Of a stretch of DNA of 40,428 nt, positions 6,438-14,097 are shown piece by piece. A program made the translations under genes and the position numbers. This DNA comes from Ruminococcus sp. (GTDB taxonomy: Bacteria; Bacillota; Clostridia; Oscillospirales; Ruminococcaceae): assembly GCA_017517145.1 (NCBI GenBank), contig JAFXAJ010000014.1, forward strand, positions 1 to 40,428, written 5' to 3'. The notes below the pieces were generated by a model. The model saw only the letters and a program-made list of their open reading frames with translations, had not been told where the DNA came from and did not search any database. Numbering within the stretch: the first letter of the stretch is position 1; each line of letters begins with the position of its first letter.

Positions 6438-7772
6438 ATGAATGAATATAATTTCAATATCGAGGAAATCGAAGGCGCAGACACAAATACAAGCAATAAT
6501 GTGAATAACATCAATCCCACACCAAAAAAACATACGGTTCTTAAAATTGCTGCTTCACTTATGGCTATGACTCTTGTTTCAGCAAGTTCAATCGGAGTAT
6601 ACCATAATATTGTTTTTGCAAATGAAAAAAATGTTGTGACGGAATCAGCTGAAACAGCTGTCAAGGAAACAGTAAAGGCACAAAATGTAAGCACATTCAA
6701 AATTGACAGCAGCGAAAAAGGCGTTCTCACTACAGAGGAAATTGTGCAGAAGGTTATGCCCTCTGTTGTCGGCATTAAGTCGGAATTTGAGCTTGATGCA
6801 AATGAATTTGAGGGCAGCGGCGGATACGGCGGTTTTGGCGGATTCAGAGATTTCGGTGATATTTTCGGATTCGGAGACAGCTATGGAAGTCATATTCCGC
6901 AGGAAAATCCCATAGGCACAGGTACAGGAGTTGTTATTTCAGAAGATGGCTATGTTGTCACAAATGCCCATGTTATTTATGACAGCGTAAACGGCTATGA
7001 ACTAGCTTCGGAAATCAGTGTTCTCCATGGTGATGATTCCTATATAGCGGAGGTTATCGGATATGACGTTGACTGTGACCTTGCTGTGCTGAAAATAGAA
7101 GCTGACGGACTGACAGCGGCAGAACTTGGCAACAGCGATGAACTGAATCTGGGCGAAGATGTTACAGCTATCGGAAATCCTCTTGGACTTGACCTTATGA
7201 ATACAGTTACAAAGGGAATAATTTCAGGACTTAACAGAAATATAACTATAAATGACAAGACAATGAACCTTATTCAGACTGATACAGCAATAAATTCGGG
7301 TAATTCCGGCGGTCCTCTTATTAATAAGTATGGTCAGGTTATCGGAATCAATTCTTCTAAAATGTCAAGCGGAGGATTAGGAGAAGCATCAGTTGAGGGT
7401 ATCTGCTTTGCAATTCCTTCAAATAAGGTAGCAGATGTTGTGGAAGATTTCATGAACTATGGCTATGTCAAGGGCAAGCCGCAGCTTGGAATAACTTGCC
7501 GTGACGTAACAGCTGATATTTCTCAGATGTACGGTATGCCTATAGGCGTGTATGTTATTGAGGTATCAGAGGGAAGTGCAGCTGAAACAGCAGGTCTGAA
7601 AAAAGGTGATATTATTACAGCTGTTGATGATACAGCGATTACAAATTCAGTTGAACTGACAGCAAAGAAGAATCTCCATACAGCAGGGGAGGAAATAAGG
7701 TTGACATTCATGAGAAACGGCGAAGAAATGACGATAACACTCACTCTCGATGAACAGACAGAGAGGTCATAA
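6438..7772 (+). CDS. htrA: HtrA/DegP-like membrane-anchored serine protease
   Basis: 444 residues, probably acting outside the membrane on misfolded envelope proteins. A cytoplasmic N-terminus of about 35 residues precedes one transmembrane segment (about 37-57, ending SIGVYHNIVFA). A linker and a Gly/Phe-rich loop (GGYGGFGGFRDFGD) follow, then the trypsin-like domain. The triad is visible as His178 (VTNAHVI), Asp214 (DCDLAVLK) and Ser290 (NSGNSGGPL). A single PDZ domain covers about 345-435 (GLKKGDIITAVDD). Length and order match Gram-positive HtrA. ATG 6438 is preferred over GTG 6429, which is too close to the AAAGGA site. A TATAAT at 6386-6391 may be its -10 box. A terminator follows. Confidence 0.93.
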   Translation: MNEYNFNIEEIEGADTNTSNNVNNINPTPKKHTVLKIAASLMAMTLVSASSIGVYHNIVFANEKNVVTESAETAVKETVKAQNVSTFKIDSSEKGVLTTEEIVQKVMPSVVGIKSEFELDANEFEGSGGYGGFGGFRDFGDIFGFGDSYGSHIPQENPIGTGTGVVISEDGYVVTNAHVIYDSVNGYELASEISVLHGDDSYIAEVIGYDVDCDLAVLKIEADGLTAAELGNSDELNLGEDVTAIGNPLGLDLMNTVTKGIISGLNRNITINDKTMNLIQTDTAINSGNSGGPLINKYGQVIGINSSKMSSGGLGEASVEGICFAIPSNKVADVVEDFMNYGYVKGKPQLGITCRDVTADISQMYGMPIGVYVIEVSEGSAAETAGLKKGDIITAVDDTAITNSVELTAKKNLHTAGEEIRLTFMRNGEEMTITLTLDEQTERS

Positions 7773-7779
7773 CACAGGC

Positions 7780-7803
7780 AAAGGCGGACATCAGTCCGCC
7801 TTT
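7780..7803 (+). terminator. Terminator after htrA
   Basis: AAAGGCGGAC, loop ATCA, GTCCGCCTTT: a 10-bp stem followed by GTTT. Its core is identical to that of the terminator at 2729-2750. Confidence 0.8.
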
Positions 7804-7925
7804 GTTTATCATTTCCTCCAAATATTCAAGCCGTTTTTTGTCGAAATTGACATCCTGTAAGCTATTTACTTTTACGCTTTTTTGTGTTAAAATATATATA
7901 GTATACTTTTGAAAGGAAAATTATA

Positions 7926-9560
7926 ATGCCTATTACAGAATTACTTGAAAGAAACGCTGATTTATACGGCAATGATATTGCTCTTGTGGAGGTAAATCCC
8001 GAAATAACAGAGAATCGCCGTGTAACATGGAAAGAATATAATCTCATAGAATCTGCTCCCGAAAGCCCTTACCGCCGTGAAATCACATGGTCGGTCTTCA
8101 ACGAAAAGGCTAACAGATTCGCAAATATGCTTCTCGAAAGAGGCGTACAGAAAGGCGACAAGGTGGGTATTCTTCTGATGAACTGCCTTGAATGGCTGCC
8201 TATTTATTTCGGAATACTGAAAACAGGCGCACTGGCTGTTCCGCTGAATTTCCGCTATACTGCTGATGAAATCAAATACTGCCTTGACCTTGCGGAAGTG
8301 GATGTACTCATGTTCGGCCCCGAATTTATCGGCAGAGTTGAGGAAATCGCAGGAGAAATCAGCAAAAACCGTCTCCTTTTCTACGTTGGCGAGGGCTGTC
8401 CCTCCTTTGCTGAACACTACGACAGCAATGTTGCAAACTGTTCCAGTACAGCTCCTGAAATTGCTCTCACTGACGAGGACAATGCCGCTATATACTTCTC
8501 ATCGGGAACTACAGGATTCCCCAAGGCTATTCTCCATAATCACGAAAGCCTTGTTCATTCCGCCCTTGTTGAGCAGAATCATCACGGGCAGAGCCGTGAG
8601 GACGTTTTCCTCTGTATTCCGCCCCTCTACCACACAGGTGCAAAAATGCACTGGTTCGGCAGTCTCCAGTCGGGAAGCAAGGCTGTACTTCTCAAAGGCG
8701 TTAAACCTAAGTCAATCATCGAAACAGCATCCGCTGAGGGCTGTTCTATTGTGTGGCTTCTCGTTCCGTGGGCGCAGGATATTCTTGACGCTATCGACCG
8801 TGGAGAAATTAATCTTGATGAATACGACCTGTCGCCGTGGAGACTTATGCACATCGGCGCACAGCCTGTTCCCCCCTCCCTTATTGCACGCTGGAAAGAA
8901 AAATTCCCTAATCACCAGTATGACACAAACTACGGTCTCAGTGAATCCATAGGCCCCGGCTGTGTTCATCTGGGAGTTGAAAATATCCATAAAGTCGGCG
9001 CAATCGGCAAAGCTGGCTTCGGCTGGGAAACTAAAATTGCCAATGAAAACGGAAATCCTGTTGAACGTGGTCAGGTTGGCGAACTTTACGTTAAAGGTCC
9101 CGGAGTTATGACTTGCTACTATCGTGACGAAAAGGCTACAGCTGATACATTAAAGGACGGCTGGCTTCTCACAGGTGATATGGCGCAGGAGGACGAGGAC
9201 GGCTTTATCTTCCTTGTTGACCGTAAAAAGGATGTTATTATCAGCGGCGGCGAAAATCTCTATCCCGTACAGATTGAGGATTTCCTCCGTTCACATCCTG
9301 CCGTAAAGGATGTTGCAGTTATCGGACTTCCTGACAAGCGTTTAGGCGAAATTGCAGCGGCTATTATTTCCGTAAAGGAAGGCATGACCTGCACTGAGGA
9401 AGATATAAACGCTTTCAGCCAGAAAATGCCCCGTTACAAGCGTCCGCATAAAATTATTTTTGCAGATGTACCCAGAAATCCCACAGGAAAGATTGAAAAA
9501 CCAAAGCTTCGTGAGATTTACTGCGGTGAAAGCCTTGTGGCATCACAGATTAAAAACTGA
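7926..9560 (+). CDS. AMP-dependent acyl-CoA synthetase/ligase
   Basis: 544 residues of the ANL superfamily. These enzymes activate a carboxylic acid with ATP to an acyl-adenylate and pass it to CoA in the cytoplasm. The AMP-binding loop is 'YFSSGTTGFPKAILHN' near residue 190. The adenine motif 'YGLSES', the 'LLTGDMAQEDEDGF' aspartate, the hinge 'DRKKDVIISGGENLYP' and the C-terminal catalytic Lys522 (PTGKIEKPKL) are all intact. The N-terminus has an extra stretch of about 25 residues before the usual 'ITWSVFNEKANRFA' start of the fold, itself resembling a partial copy (RRVTWKEY). The acyl substrate cannot be told; medium-chain or aryl acids are plausible. The ATG has GAAAGGAAA upstream. No beta-oxidation gene is adjacent. 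Confidence 0.9.
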   Translation: MPITELLERNADLYGNDIALVEVNPEITENRRVTWKEYNLIESAPESPYRREITWSVFNEKANRFANMLLERGVQKGDKVGILLMNCLEWLPIYFGILKTGALAVPLNFRYTADEIKYCLDLAEVDVLMFGPEFIGRVEEIAGEISKNRLLFYVGEGCPSFAEHYDSNVANCSSTAPEIALTDEDNAAIYFSSGTTGFPKAILHNHESLVHSALVEQNHHGQSREDVFLCIPPLYHTGAKMHWFGSLQSGSKAVLLKGVKPKSIIETASAEGCSIVWLLVPWAQDILDAIDRGEINLDEYDLSPWRLMHIGAQPVPPSLIARWKEKFPNHQYDTNYGLSESIGPGCVHLGVENIHKVGAIGKAGFGWETKIANENGNPVERGQVGELYVKGPGVMTCYYRDEKATADTLKDGWLLTGDMAQEDEDGFIFLVDRKKDVIISGGENLYPVQIEDFLRSHPAVKDVAVIGLPDKRLGEIAAAIISVKEGMTCTEEDINAFSQKMPRYKRPHKIIFADVPRNPTGKIEKPKLREIYCGESLVASQIKN

Positions 9561-9571
9561 TACATAAATAG

Positions 9572-9591
9572 CACCCCACTTTTGTGGGGTG
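9572..9591 (+). terminator. Hairpin after the acyl-CoA synthetase gene
   Basis: CACCCCAC, loop TTTT, GTGGGGTG: an 8-bp perfect GC-rich stem 12 bases after the stop codon. The T-tract is weak (TTGAG), so it may act as a 3' stabiliser or a poor terminator. Confidence 0.55.
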
Positions 9592-9765
9592 TTGAGAAAC
9601 TATAGCAGCCCAATGGAATGGGATTCCAAAGGCAGCGCCTCAGGCAGGGTGTGGGACAGCGTCCCGCATAGCGTTCAAGCGCCCTGCAAGGGGTGAATTT
9701 CCAAACAGTTCTGTAGACTGTTTGGAAAGAGGGGACGCTCTGTAAGAGAGAGCATCCCCTTTAAA
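9592..9765 (+). other. Structured intergenic element (possible ncRNA, leader or dispersed repeat)
   Basis: This stretch is clearly GC-richer than its surroundings and non-coding. Several stems can be drawn. A closing pair GCAGGG (9644-9649)/CCCTGC (9682-9687) encloses the hairpin GGGAC-AGC-GTCCC (9653-9665) and a short GCG...CGC stem, giving a junction-like fold. Next comes an 11-bp perfect hairpin, TTTCCAAACAG/CTGTTTGGAAA (9698-9728). Last is a 12-bp stem with one mismatch (9730-9741/9749-9760) followed by TTAAATTT, which looks like a terminator 30 bases before rmuC. It could be a small RNA, an rmuC leader or a dispersed palindromic repeat of this bacterial family. No convincing promoter was found. 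Confidence 0.5.
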
Positions 9766-9794
9766 TTTATGCAAAAACAAATGAAAGGATATAT

Positions 9795-11066
9795 ATGGAT
9801 ATAATTTTAACCGTTCTGGCAGTAATAAATATTATTCTCCTTTTCTTTGCCATATACTTTATTCTTAAACTGACACGCCGTGTCAGGGGTTCAGGCAGAA
9901 AAGAACTCATCGATATACAGAAAAAAATTGATATTATCGGAAATACCGCCGAAAAACAAAATCGCCTTATCATGGAACAGCTGGTGCGTATGAACGAATC
10001 ACTTGTGTATCAGCTGAATACTCTGGGCAGTGAGCTGCGCCGTTCTAACGAGTCACAGCAATCACGTGCTCTTGAAGTTCTTGAAAAAATTGAAGTAAAC
10101 ATGAAGGAGCTTGACCGTGATAACCGTGAAAGCCTTGAAAAACTGCTGCTTTCAAACTCCGAAAGCATGGAAAAGCTTCGCCGTGAAAACAGCGAAAGTC
10201 TGGACAAAATCAATAATACTGTCAGCGAAAAACTGCAAAAAACACTTAATGACCGTATTTCTCAGTCATTTGAATCCGTCAATAAACGTCTGACTGAAGT
10301 CTATGAAGGACTTGGTGAAATGAAAGCCGTTGCGTCAGGTGTTTCCGACTTGAAAAAAGTTCTCTCCAACGTGAAAACCCGTGGAATTATGGGAGAAATT
10401 CAGCTTGGCGGAATTCTCGCTGAAATTCTCGCTCCCGAACAGTACGACGAACAGATTGCCATTGCTCCCGATGCTTCTGAGCGTGTAGATTTTGCAGTAA
10501 AGCTCCCCGGTAAAAACAACGACTGCATATATCTGCCCATCGACTCAAAATTCCCAGGTGATACCTACGCAAGACTTGCCGATGCATACGAAAAGGGTGA
10601 CTCAGCAGAATTGAAATCTGCACGTTCCGCTCTTGAAACCGAAATCAAGCGATGTGCAAGAAGTATCCGCACAAAGTACATAAAACCGCCGTATACTACG
10701 GATTTTGCTGTAATGTTTCTCCCCTTTGAGGGACTTTATGCCGAAGTTGTGAACATGGGACTTGTTGAAATACTGCAAAGGGATTTCCGTATAAATATTG
10801 CAGGTCCGTCAACTATGGCGGCTATGCTGAACAGCCTGCAAATGGGATTCCGTACCCTTGCCATTCAGAAGAAAAGCGGCGAGGTGTGGAAAATTCTTGA
10901 AGAAGCCAAAGCTGAATTTTCCAATTTTGAAACTGTTCTGGAATCTGCAAGAAGCCGTTTGAGAAAGGCAGATAAAGACCTTGAAGCACTTATCGGCACA
11001 AGAACAAACGCTATTAACCGTTCTTTGAAAAATGTGGGGATAGAGTTCCGGAATAACGATAAATAA
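9795..11066 (+). CDS. rmuC: DNA recombination protein RmuC
   Basis: 423 residues. An N-terminal membrane segment (residues about 3-24) precedes a long charged coiled coil (about 30-170, rich in Glu/Lys/Ser with repeats such as 'NRESLEKLLLSNSESMEKLR'). The RmuC domain follows, a PD-(D/E)XK-like nuclease fold. Recognisable blocks are 'TRGIMGEIQLGGILAEIL', 'LPIDSKFPGDTYARL' and 'GPSTMAAMLNSLQMGF'. RmuC limits recombination at inverted repeats and, in recent work on enterobacteria, is linked to defence-related DNA cleavage at the membrane. The start has AAAGGA seven bases upstream. The preceding element at 9592-9765 and the terminator at 11070 suggest it is monocistronic. Confidence 0.93.
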   Translation: MDIILTVLAVINIILLFFAIYFILKLTRRVRGSGRKELIDIQKKIDIIGNTAEKQNRLIMEQLVRMNESLVYQLNTLGSELRRSNESQQSRALEVLEKIEVNMKELDRDNRESLEKLLLSNSESMEKLRRENSESLDKINNTVSEKLQKTLNDRISQSFESVNKRLTEVYEGLGEMKAVASGVSDLKKVLSNVKTRGIMGEIQLGGILAEILAPEQYDEQIAIAPDASERVDFAVKLPGKNNDCIYLPIDSKFPGDTYARLADAYEKGDSAELKSARSALETEIKRCARSIRTKYIKPPYTTDFAVMFLPFEGLYAEVVNMGLVEILQRDFRINIAGPSTMAAMLNSLQMGFRTLAIQKKSGEVWKILEEAKAEFSNFETVLESARSRLRKADKDLEALIGTRTNAINRSLKNVGIEFRNNDK

Positions 11067-11069
11067 CAA

Positions 11070-11096
11070 AAATCCCCGTCATTACGACGGGGATTT
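11070..11096. terminator. Bidirectional terminator between rmuC and the surface-protein gene
   Basis: AAATCCCCGTC, loop ATTAC, GACGGGGATTT: an 11-bp perfect stem between convergent genes. Confidence 0.85.
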
Positions 11097-11100
11097 AATA

Positions 11101-11997
11101 TTATTCGTTATCTTTCTTTTTGAGAGCAAATGCGCCAACTGTAGAGAGTGCAAGTACACCTGCAATAAGACCTACGCCTGCATCGCCTGTCTTAGGAGAA
11201 TCAGAAGCCTTAGCTGTAGTTGTTGCCTTCTTTGTTGTAGCCTTCTTGGTTGTTGTTGCTTTTTTAGTTGTAGTAGCCTTTTCTGTAGTTGCAGCTGTAG
11301 TTTCTGTTGTAGTTGCAGCTGCGGTTGTTGTTATAGGTGCTGCTGTTGTAACATCTGCATCAAGAGCAACAAAGCTTGCATTATTTGATGTTGCAAAAGT
11401 TTCAGCCGCTGTACCCTTATAGCCCTTAATTGTTACCTTTGCAGTTGATTCGCCAAGTAAATCATCAGCAATTGTCTTGATGTTCTTACCAAATACCATT
11501 GTTAAATTTTCAGCCATTGTACTGCCGATAGCCAGTGACTTTACTTCTGTAACATTATCAGAGAAATTTAATGTATCAACCTTAACTGATGATGCAACTG
11601 TAAGAAGTCCAGCAAGAACGGCATTTTGTTCATCTGTAAGCTCAGTATTGGAAATATCAATTGTCTGAATAACAGAACCATCGAAGTTAATTGTACTGCC
11701 CTTAAGCTCAACTGTCATGCCTGTAGCTGTATCTTTTAAGGAAACTTCATTAGTTGCAGTATTAACAGTAATTTCTGCTGTACCGAATGTTGCACTTACA
11801 ACCGGTGAAACAACAGGTGCTGTAGGAGCCTCTGTGGGTGCCTCTGTAGGAGCAGCTGTAGTTACAACTATCTCAGCTACTGTTGTTGTTACAGGCTCAG
11901 TTGCCTCTGTGCCCTCTGCAAAAGCTGTCACGGCTGTTGCTGTTGATGAAATTGCAAGAGCCATTGCCCATGCTGTGATTTTTCTGAATGACTTCAT
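11101..11997 (-). CDS. Secreted surface protein with sortase-like C-terminal anchor
   Basis: 298 residues. A Sec signal peptide (residues 1 to about 28, MALAISSTATAVTAFA) is followed by a Thr/Pro/Ala-rich stretch and a compact domain of about 120 residues. That domain's end, 'KVTIKGYKGTAAETFATSNN', resembles the capping repeat of BspA-like leucine-rich proteins. A Thr/Ala/Lys stalk follows (repeats of TTTKKA). The C-terminus has the classic wall-sorting layout: 'SPKTGD', a hydrophobic segment (VGLIAGVLALSTVGAFAL) and a basic tail (KKKDNE). This is an LPXTG-like signal without the leading Leu, as seen in other clostridial proteins. The start has AGGAGGT seven bases upstream and a consensus promoter behind it. 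No sortase gene is in the window. The ligand is unknown. Confidence 0.85.
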   Translation of the reverse strand: MKSFRKITAWAMALAISSTATAVTAFAEGTEATEPVTTTVAEIVVTTAAPTEAPTEAPTAPVVSPVVSATFGTAEITVNTATNEVSLKDTATGMTVELKGSTINFDGSVIQTIDISNTELTDEQNAVLAGLLTVASSVKVDTLNFSDNVTEVKSLAIGSTMAENLTMVFGKNIKTIADDLLGESTAKVTIKGYKGTAAETFATSNNASFVALDADVTTAAPITTTAAATTTETTAATTEKATTTKKATTTKKATTKKATTTAKASDSPKTGDAGVGLIAGVLALSTVGAFALKKKDNE

Positions 11998-12036
11998 AAA
12001 TTATGACCTCCTGATTGTGTTAAATGTAAATTGACA

Positions 12037-12093
12037 AATGGTATATACACATCGTATATACCATTATTATAACACATATAACCAGAATGTCAA
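12037..12093 (-). promoter_or_regulatory. Consensus promoter with 12-bp palindrome at the start point
   Basis: On the minus strand TTGACA (12093-12088) and TATAAT (12071-12066) are 16 bases apart. Directly after the -10 box comes a perfect inverted repeat, AATGGTATATAC-N5-GTATATACCATT (12065-12037), so it covers the expected start point. A repressor bound there would block the promoter; transcribed, it would make a 5' hairpin. It drives the sortase-tailed surface protein. Confidence 0.8.
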
Positions 12094-12120
12094 TAGCTTT
12101 TTTAAAAATTCACAGAAATT

Positions 12121-13230
12121 TCATGTTTTCGATGGGATTTTTCCTAAAAAGCTCCACTCGGGTGTTTTTCCTGTTGATGCTTCCGAATAGTAACGGAGGA
12201 TTTCCGATGCATCTGAGGAATCAACTACACCGTCACTATTCACATCAGCAGCTATCTTCTGTGCAGCTGTAAATGTTTCTTTCTTGCCTGTCTGAACTGC
12301 GGAATATTCTGCAAGAACAGCGGATGCATCAGAGGAATCAACAGAACCGCTCAAATCAATATCACCCTTATTCATTATAATTTCAGGTATGACAGGGTTT
12401 ATCGGCAATTTGTTCTCAGTTGAAAGTTCCCCCTCAAACACCTCAATTATACCATTGTCAATGCCGTATTTTTCAGCAGCTGAGCCTTGAACGAAATTAT
12501 ATTCTTTCAGATTATCAACTGTCAGCATAATCATGCCATTTAAATTTGAATAACCAATAGCGTAATTATTAATAGTTGTAACACTTTCCGGAATTGTAAT
12601 TTTCTCCAGAGAAGGAGTATTAAATGCTGCGTGAATTCCTATTTCCTTTACTCCTTCAGCAAATGTTAAAGTTTTGAGATTGCTGCAGCCGTCGAAAGCA
12701 GCAACAGGGACAGATTTTATAGTTCCGGGAACGTATATTTCCTCAATGCTTTTACAATTTTTTAAGACATACCACCCTATCTTTTCGACTTTATTGAAAT
12801 TAAACGATTTTAATTTCGAACAATTTTCAAAACAAGAAGTTCCTATACTTTTTAAGCTGTCAGGTGTATTTATTGTTTCAATATTTTCACATCCGTAAAA
12901 TGCTCTATCGAACAACATATTAACTGTATCGGGGAGAACTACTTTTTTTACAGTTTTATTTTCATAAAATGCTTTGTTCTCTATCTGTACTACTTTCATT
13001 CCGTTGATAACTGGCGGAATAACAACGGTTTCTTCTGTACCTGAATATTTTATTATGGCACATCTTGTTCCGTCCTCAAAAATTGCATATTCATAATTGC
13101 CATAATAATATCCGCATGCTGTCATATTAATACCAGACATTTGATTAGGTGTAATTATTACATTTCCAACGCACCCGATAGCAGTCACAGCAGTAATAAC
13201 AGCAGCTATTTTCTTTAATTTATTCAACAA
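12121..13230 (-). CDS. Secreted leucine-rich (BspA-like) protein with C-terminal dockerin
   Basis: 369 residues. A signal peptide (1 to about 25, IAAVITAVTAIGCVG) is followed by a BspA/LRR_5-type leucine-rich region of about five repeats (for example 'IENKAFYENKTVKKVVLPDT', 'CFENCSKLKSFNF', 'AFDGCSNLKTLTFAEG', 'IPESVTTINNYAIG'). The C-terminus is a type I dockerin-like module with two EF-hand-like loops, 'DIDLSGSVDSSDASAVL' and 'ADVNSDGVVDSSDASEIL'. Dockerins bind cohesins of cell-surface scaffolds, so this protein may be displayed on a cellulosome- or amylosome-like complex. The start is TTG, one of two tandem TTG codons, behind AGGAAGGG. A TTGACA-17-TATAAT promoter precedes it. No cohesin protein is in the window. 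Confidence 0.87.
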   Translation of the reverse strand: MLNKLKKIAAVITAVTAIGCVGNVIITPNQMSGINMTACGYYYGNYEYAIFEDGTRCAIIKYSGTEETVVIPPVINGMKVVQIENKAFYENKTVKKVVLPDTVNMLFDRAFYGCENIETINTPDSLKSIGTSCFENCSKLKSFNFNKVEKIGWYVLKNCKSIEEIYVPGTIKSVPVAAFDGCSNLKTLTFAEGVKEIGIHAAFNTPSLEKITIPESVTTINNYAIGYSNLNGMIMLTVDNLKEYNFVQGSAAEKYGIDNGIIEVFEGELSTENKLPINPVIPEIIMNKGDIDLSGSVDSSDASAVLAEYSAVQTGKKETFTAAQKIAADVNSDGVVDSSDASEILRYYSEASTGKTPEWSFLGKIPSKT

Positions 13231-13257
13231 AATCAGCCCTTCCTTTTATTTTTCATT

Positions 13258-13286
13258 ATTATACACTAAAATTCAGTCCTTGTCAA
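13258..13286 (-). promoter_or_regulatory. Promoter of the LRR-dockerin gene
   Basis: Minus strand TTGACA (13286-13281), 17-base spacer, TATAAT (13263-13258). Both boxes match the consensus exactly. It is back to back with the thrH promoter. Confidence 0.85.
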
Positions 13287-13311
13287 TAACAAAAAATATG
13301 ATAAAATCCGC

Positions 13312-13340
13312 TTTACAAATCAGAAAAAATGATGTATAAT
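13312..13340 (+). promoter_or_regulatory. Promoter of thrH
   Basis: TTTACA (13312-13317), 17-base spacer, TATAAT (13335-13340), 33 bases before the chosen start codon. Confidence 0.8.
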
Positions 13341-13373
13341 TAAGAAGTAAAAAAATTCATGGAGGAATTTAAT

Positions 13374-13985
13374 ATGTCAATGTATATCACTTGTTTAGAC
13401 CTTGAGGGCGTACTCGTACCCGAAATATGGATTGCTTTTGCTGAGGCAACAGGAATCCCTGAACTTAAAAAGACTACTCGTGACGAGCCTGACTACGATA
13501 AGCTTATGAATTACCGTATCAATATCTTAAAAGAGCACGGTCTTGGTCTTAAAGAAATTCAGGAAACTATTGCTAAAATTGATCCCATGCCCGGCGCTAA
13601 GGAGTTCCTTGACGAGCTTCGCTCTATCTGCCAGACTATCATTATCAGCGATACTTTCACACAGTTTGCTGCTCCTCTTATGGCAAAGCTTGGTCAGCCC
13701 ACTATTTTCTGCAACACTCTTGAAGTAGCTGAAAACGGTGAAATCACCGGCTTTAAAATGAGATGCGAAAAATCTAAGCTTACTACTGTAAAGGCGCTCC
13801 AGTCTATCGGCTACGAGACAATTGCCAGCGGTGACAGCTTCAATGACCTTGGCATGATTCAGGCAAGCAAGGCAGGTTTCCTTTTCAGAAGTACAGAGCA
13901 GATTAAGAAGGATTATTCTCAGTTCCCTGCTTTTGAAACTTATGACGAGCTGCTTTCAGCTATCAAGGAAGCAATCAAAGATTAA
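13374..13985 (+). CDS. thrH: ThrH: phosphoserine phosphatase / homoserine phosphotransferase
   Basis: 203 residues, the normal ThrH length. The HAD nucleophile motif has the ThrH form 'CLDLEGVLVPEIWIAFAEAT' (DxE rather than DxD). 'TTRDEPDYDKLM', 'IIISDTFTQFAAPLM' (motif II Ser/Thr) and 'IASGDSFNDLGMI' (motif IV GDxxxD) follow. Known ThrH, studied in Pseudomonas, dephosphorylates phosphoserine and can move the phosphate to homoserine, linking serine and threonine synthesis. ATG 13374 was chosen because an ATG 15 bases upstream overlaps the GGAGGA ribosome site. No other serine or threonine genes are adjacent. It has its own promoter and terminator, so it is monocistronic. Confidence 0.92.
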   Translation: MSMYITCLDLEGVLVPEIWIAFAEATGIPELKKTTRDEPDYDKLMNYRINILKEHGLGLKEIQETIAKIDPMPGAKEFLDELRSICQTIIISDTFTQFAAPLMAKLGQPTIFCNTLEVAENGEITGFKMRCEKSKLTTVKALQSIGYETIASGDSFNDLGMIQASKAGFLFRSTEQIKKDYSQFPAFETYDELLSAIKEAIKD

Positions 13986-13992
13986 TAAAACA

Positions 13993-14024
13993 AACCCACG
14001 GATTTTTTCCGTGGGTTATTTTTA
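13993..14024 (+). terminator. Terminator after thrH
   Basis: AACCCACGGA (13993-14002), 5-base T loop, TCCGTGGGTT (14008-14017), then ATTTTTATT. Confidence 0.9.
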
Positions 14025-14043
14025 TTATCATGTTGTTAAACAA

Positions 14044-14072
14044 TTGACAATCCAAAACCAATATGCTATAAT
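14044..14072 (+). promoter_or_regulatory. Promoter of the CPBP protease gene
   Basis: TTGACA (14044-14049), 17-base spacer, TATAAT (14067-14072). Both boxes are exact consensus, 25 bases before the start codon. Confidence 0.85.
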
Positions 14073-14097
14073 ATTATTTATGATAGGGGGTACCTTA

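Noticed and set aside
11225..11320. Short tandem triplet-like DNA repeats that might be a CRISPR or satellite
   Set aside because: They are codon repeats for Thr/Lys/Ala in the cell-wall stalk, with no spacer structure.
11120..11422. Plus-strand open frame opposite the surface-protein gene, plus similar ones at 11717 and 12087
   Set aside because: They are low-complexity Val/Ala-rich mirrors of the Thr-rich stalk or neighbouring coding sequence, without ribosome sites.
13933..14097. Longer start for the CPBP protease
   Set aside because: It would begin inside thrH and read through that gene's terminator; a consensus promoter and ribosome site precede ATG 14098.
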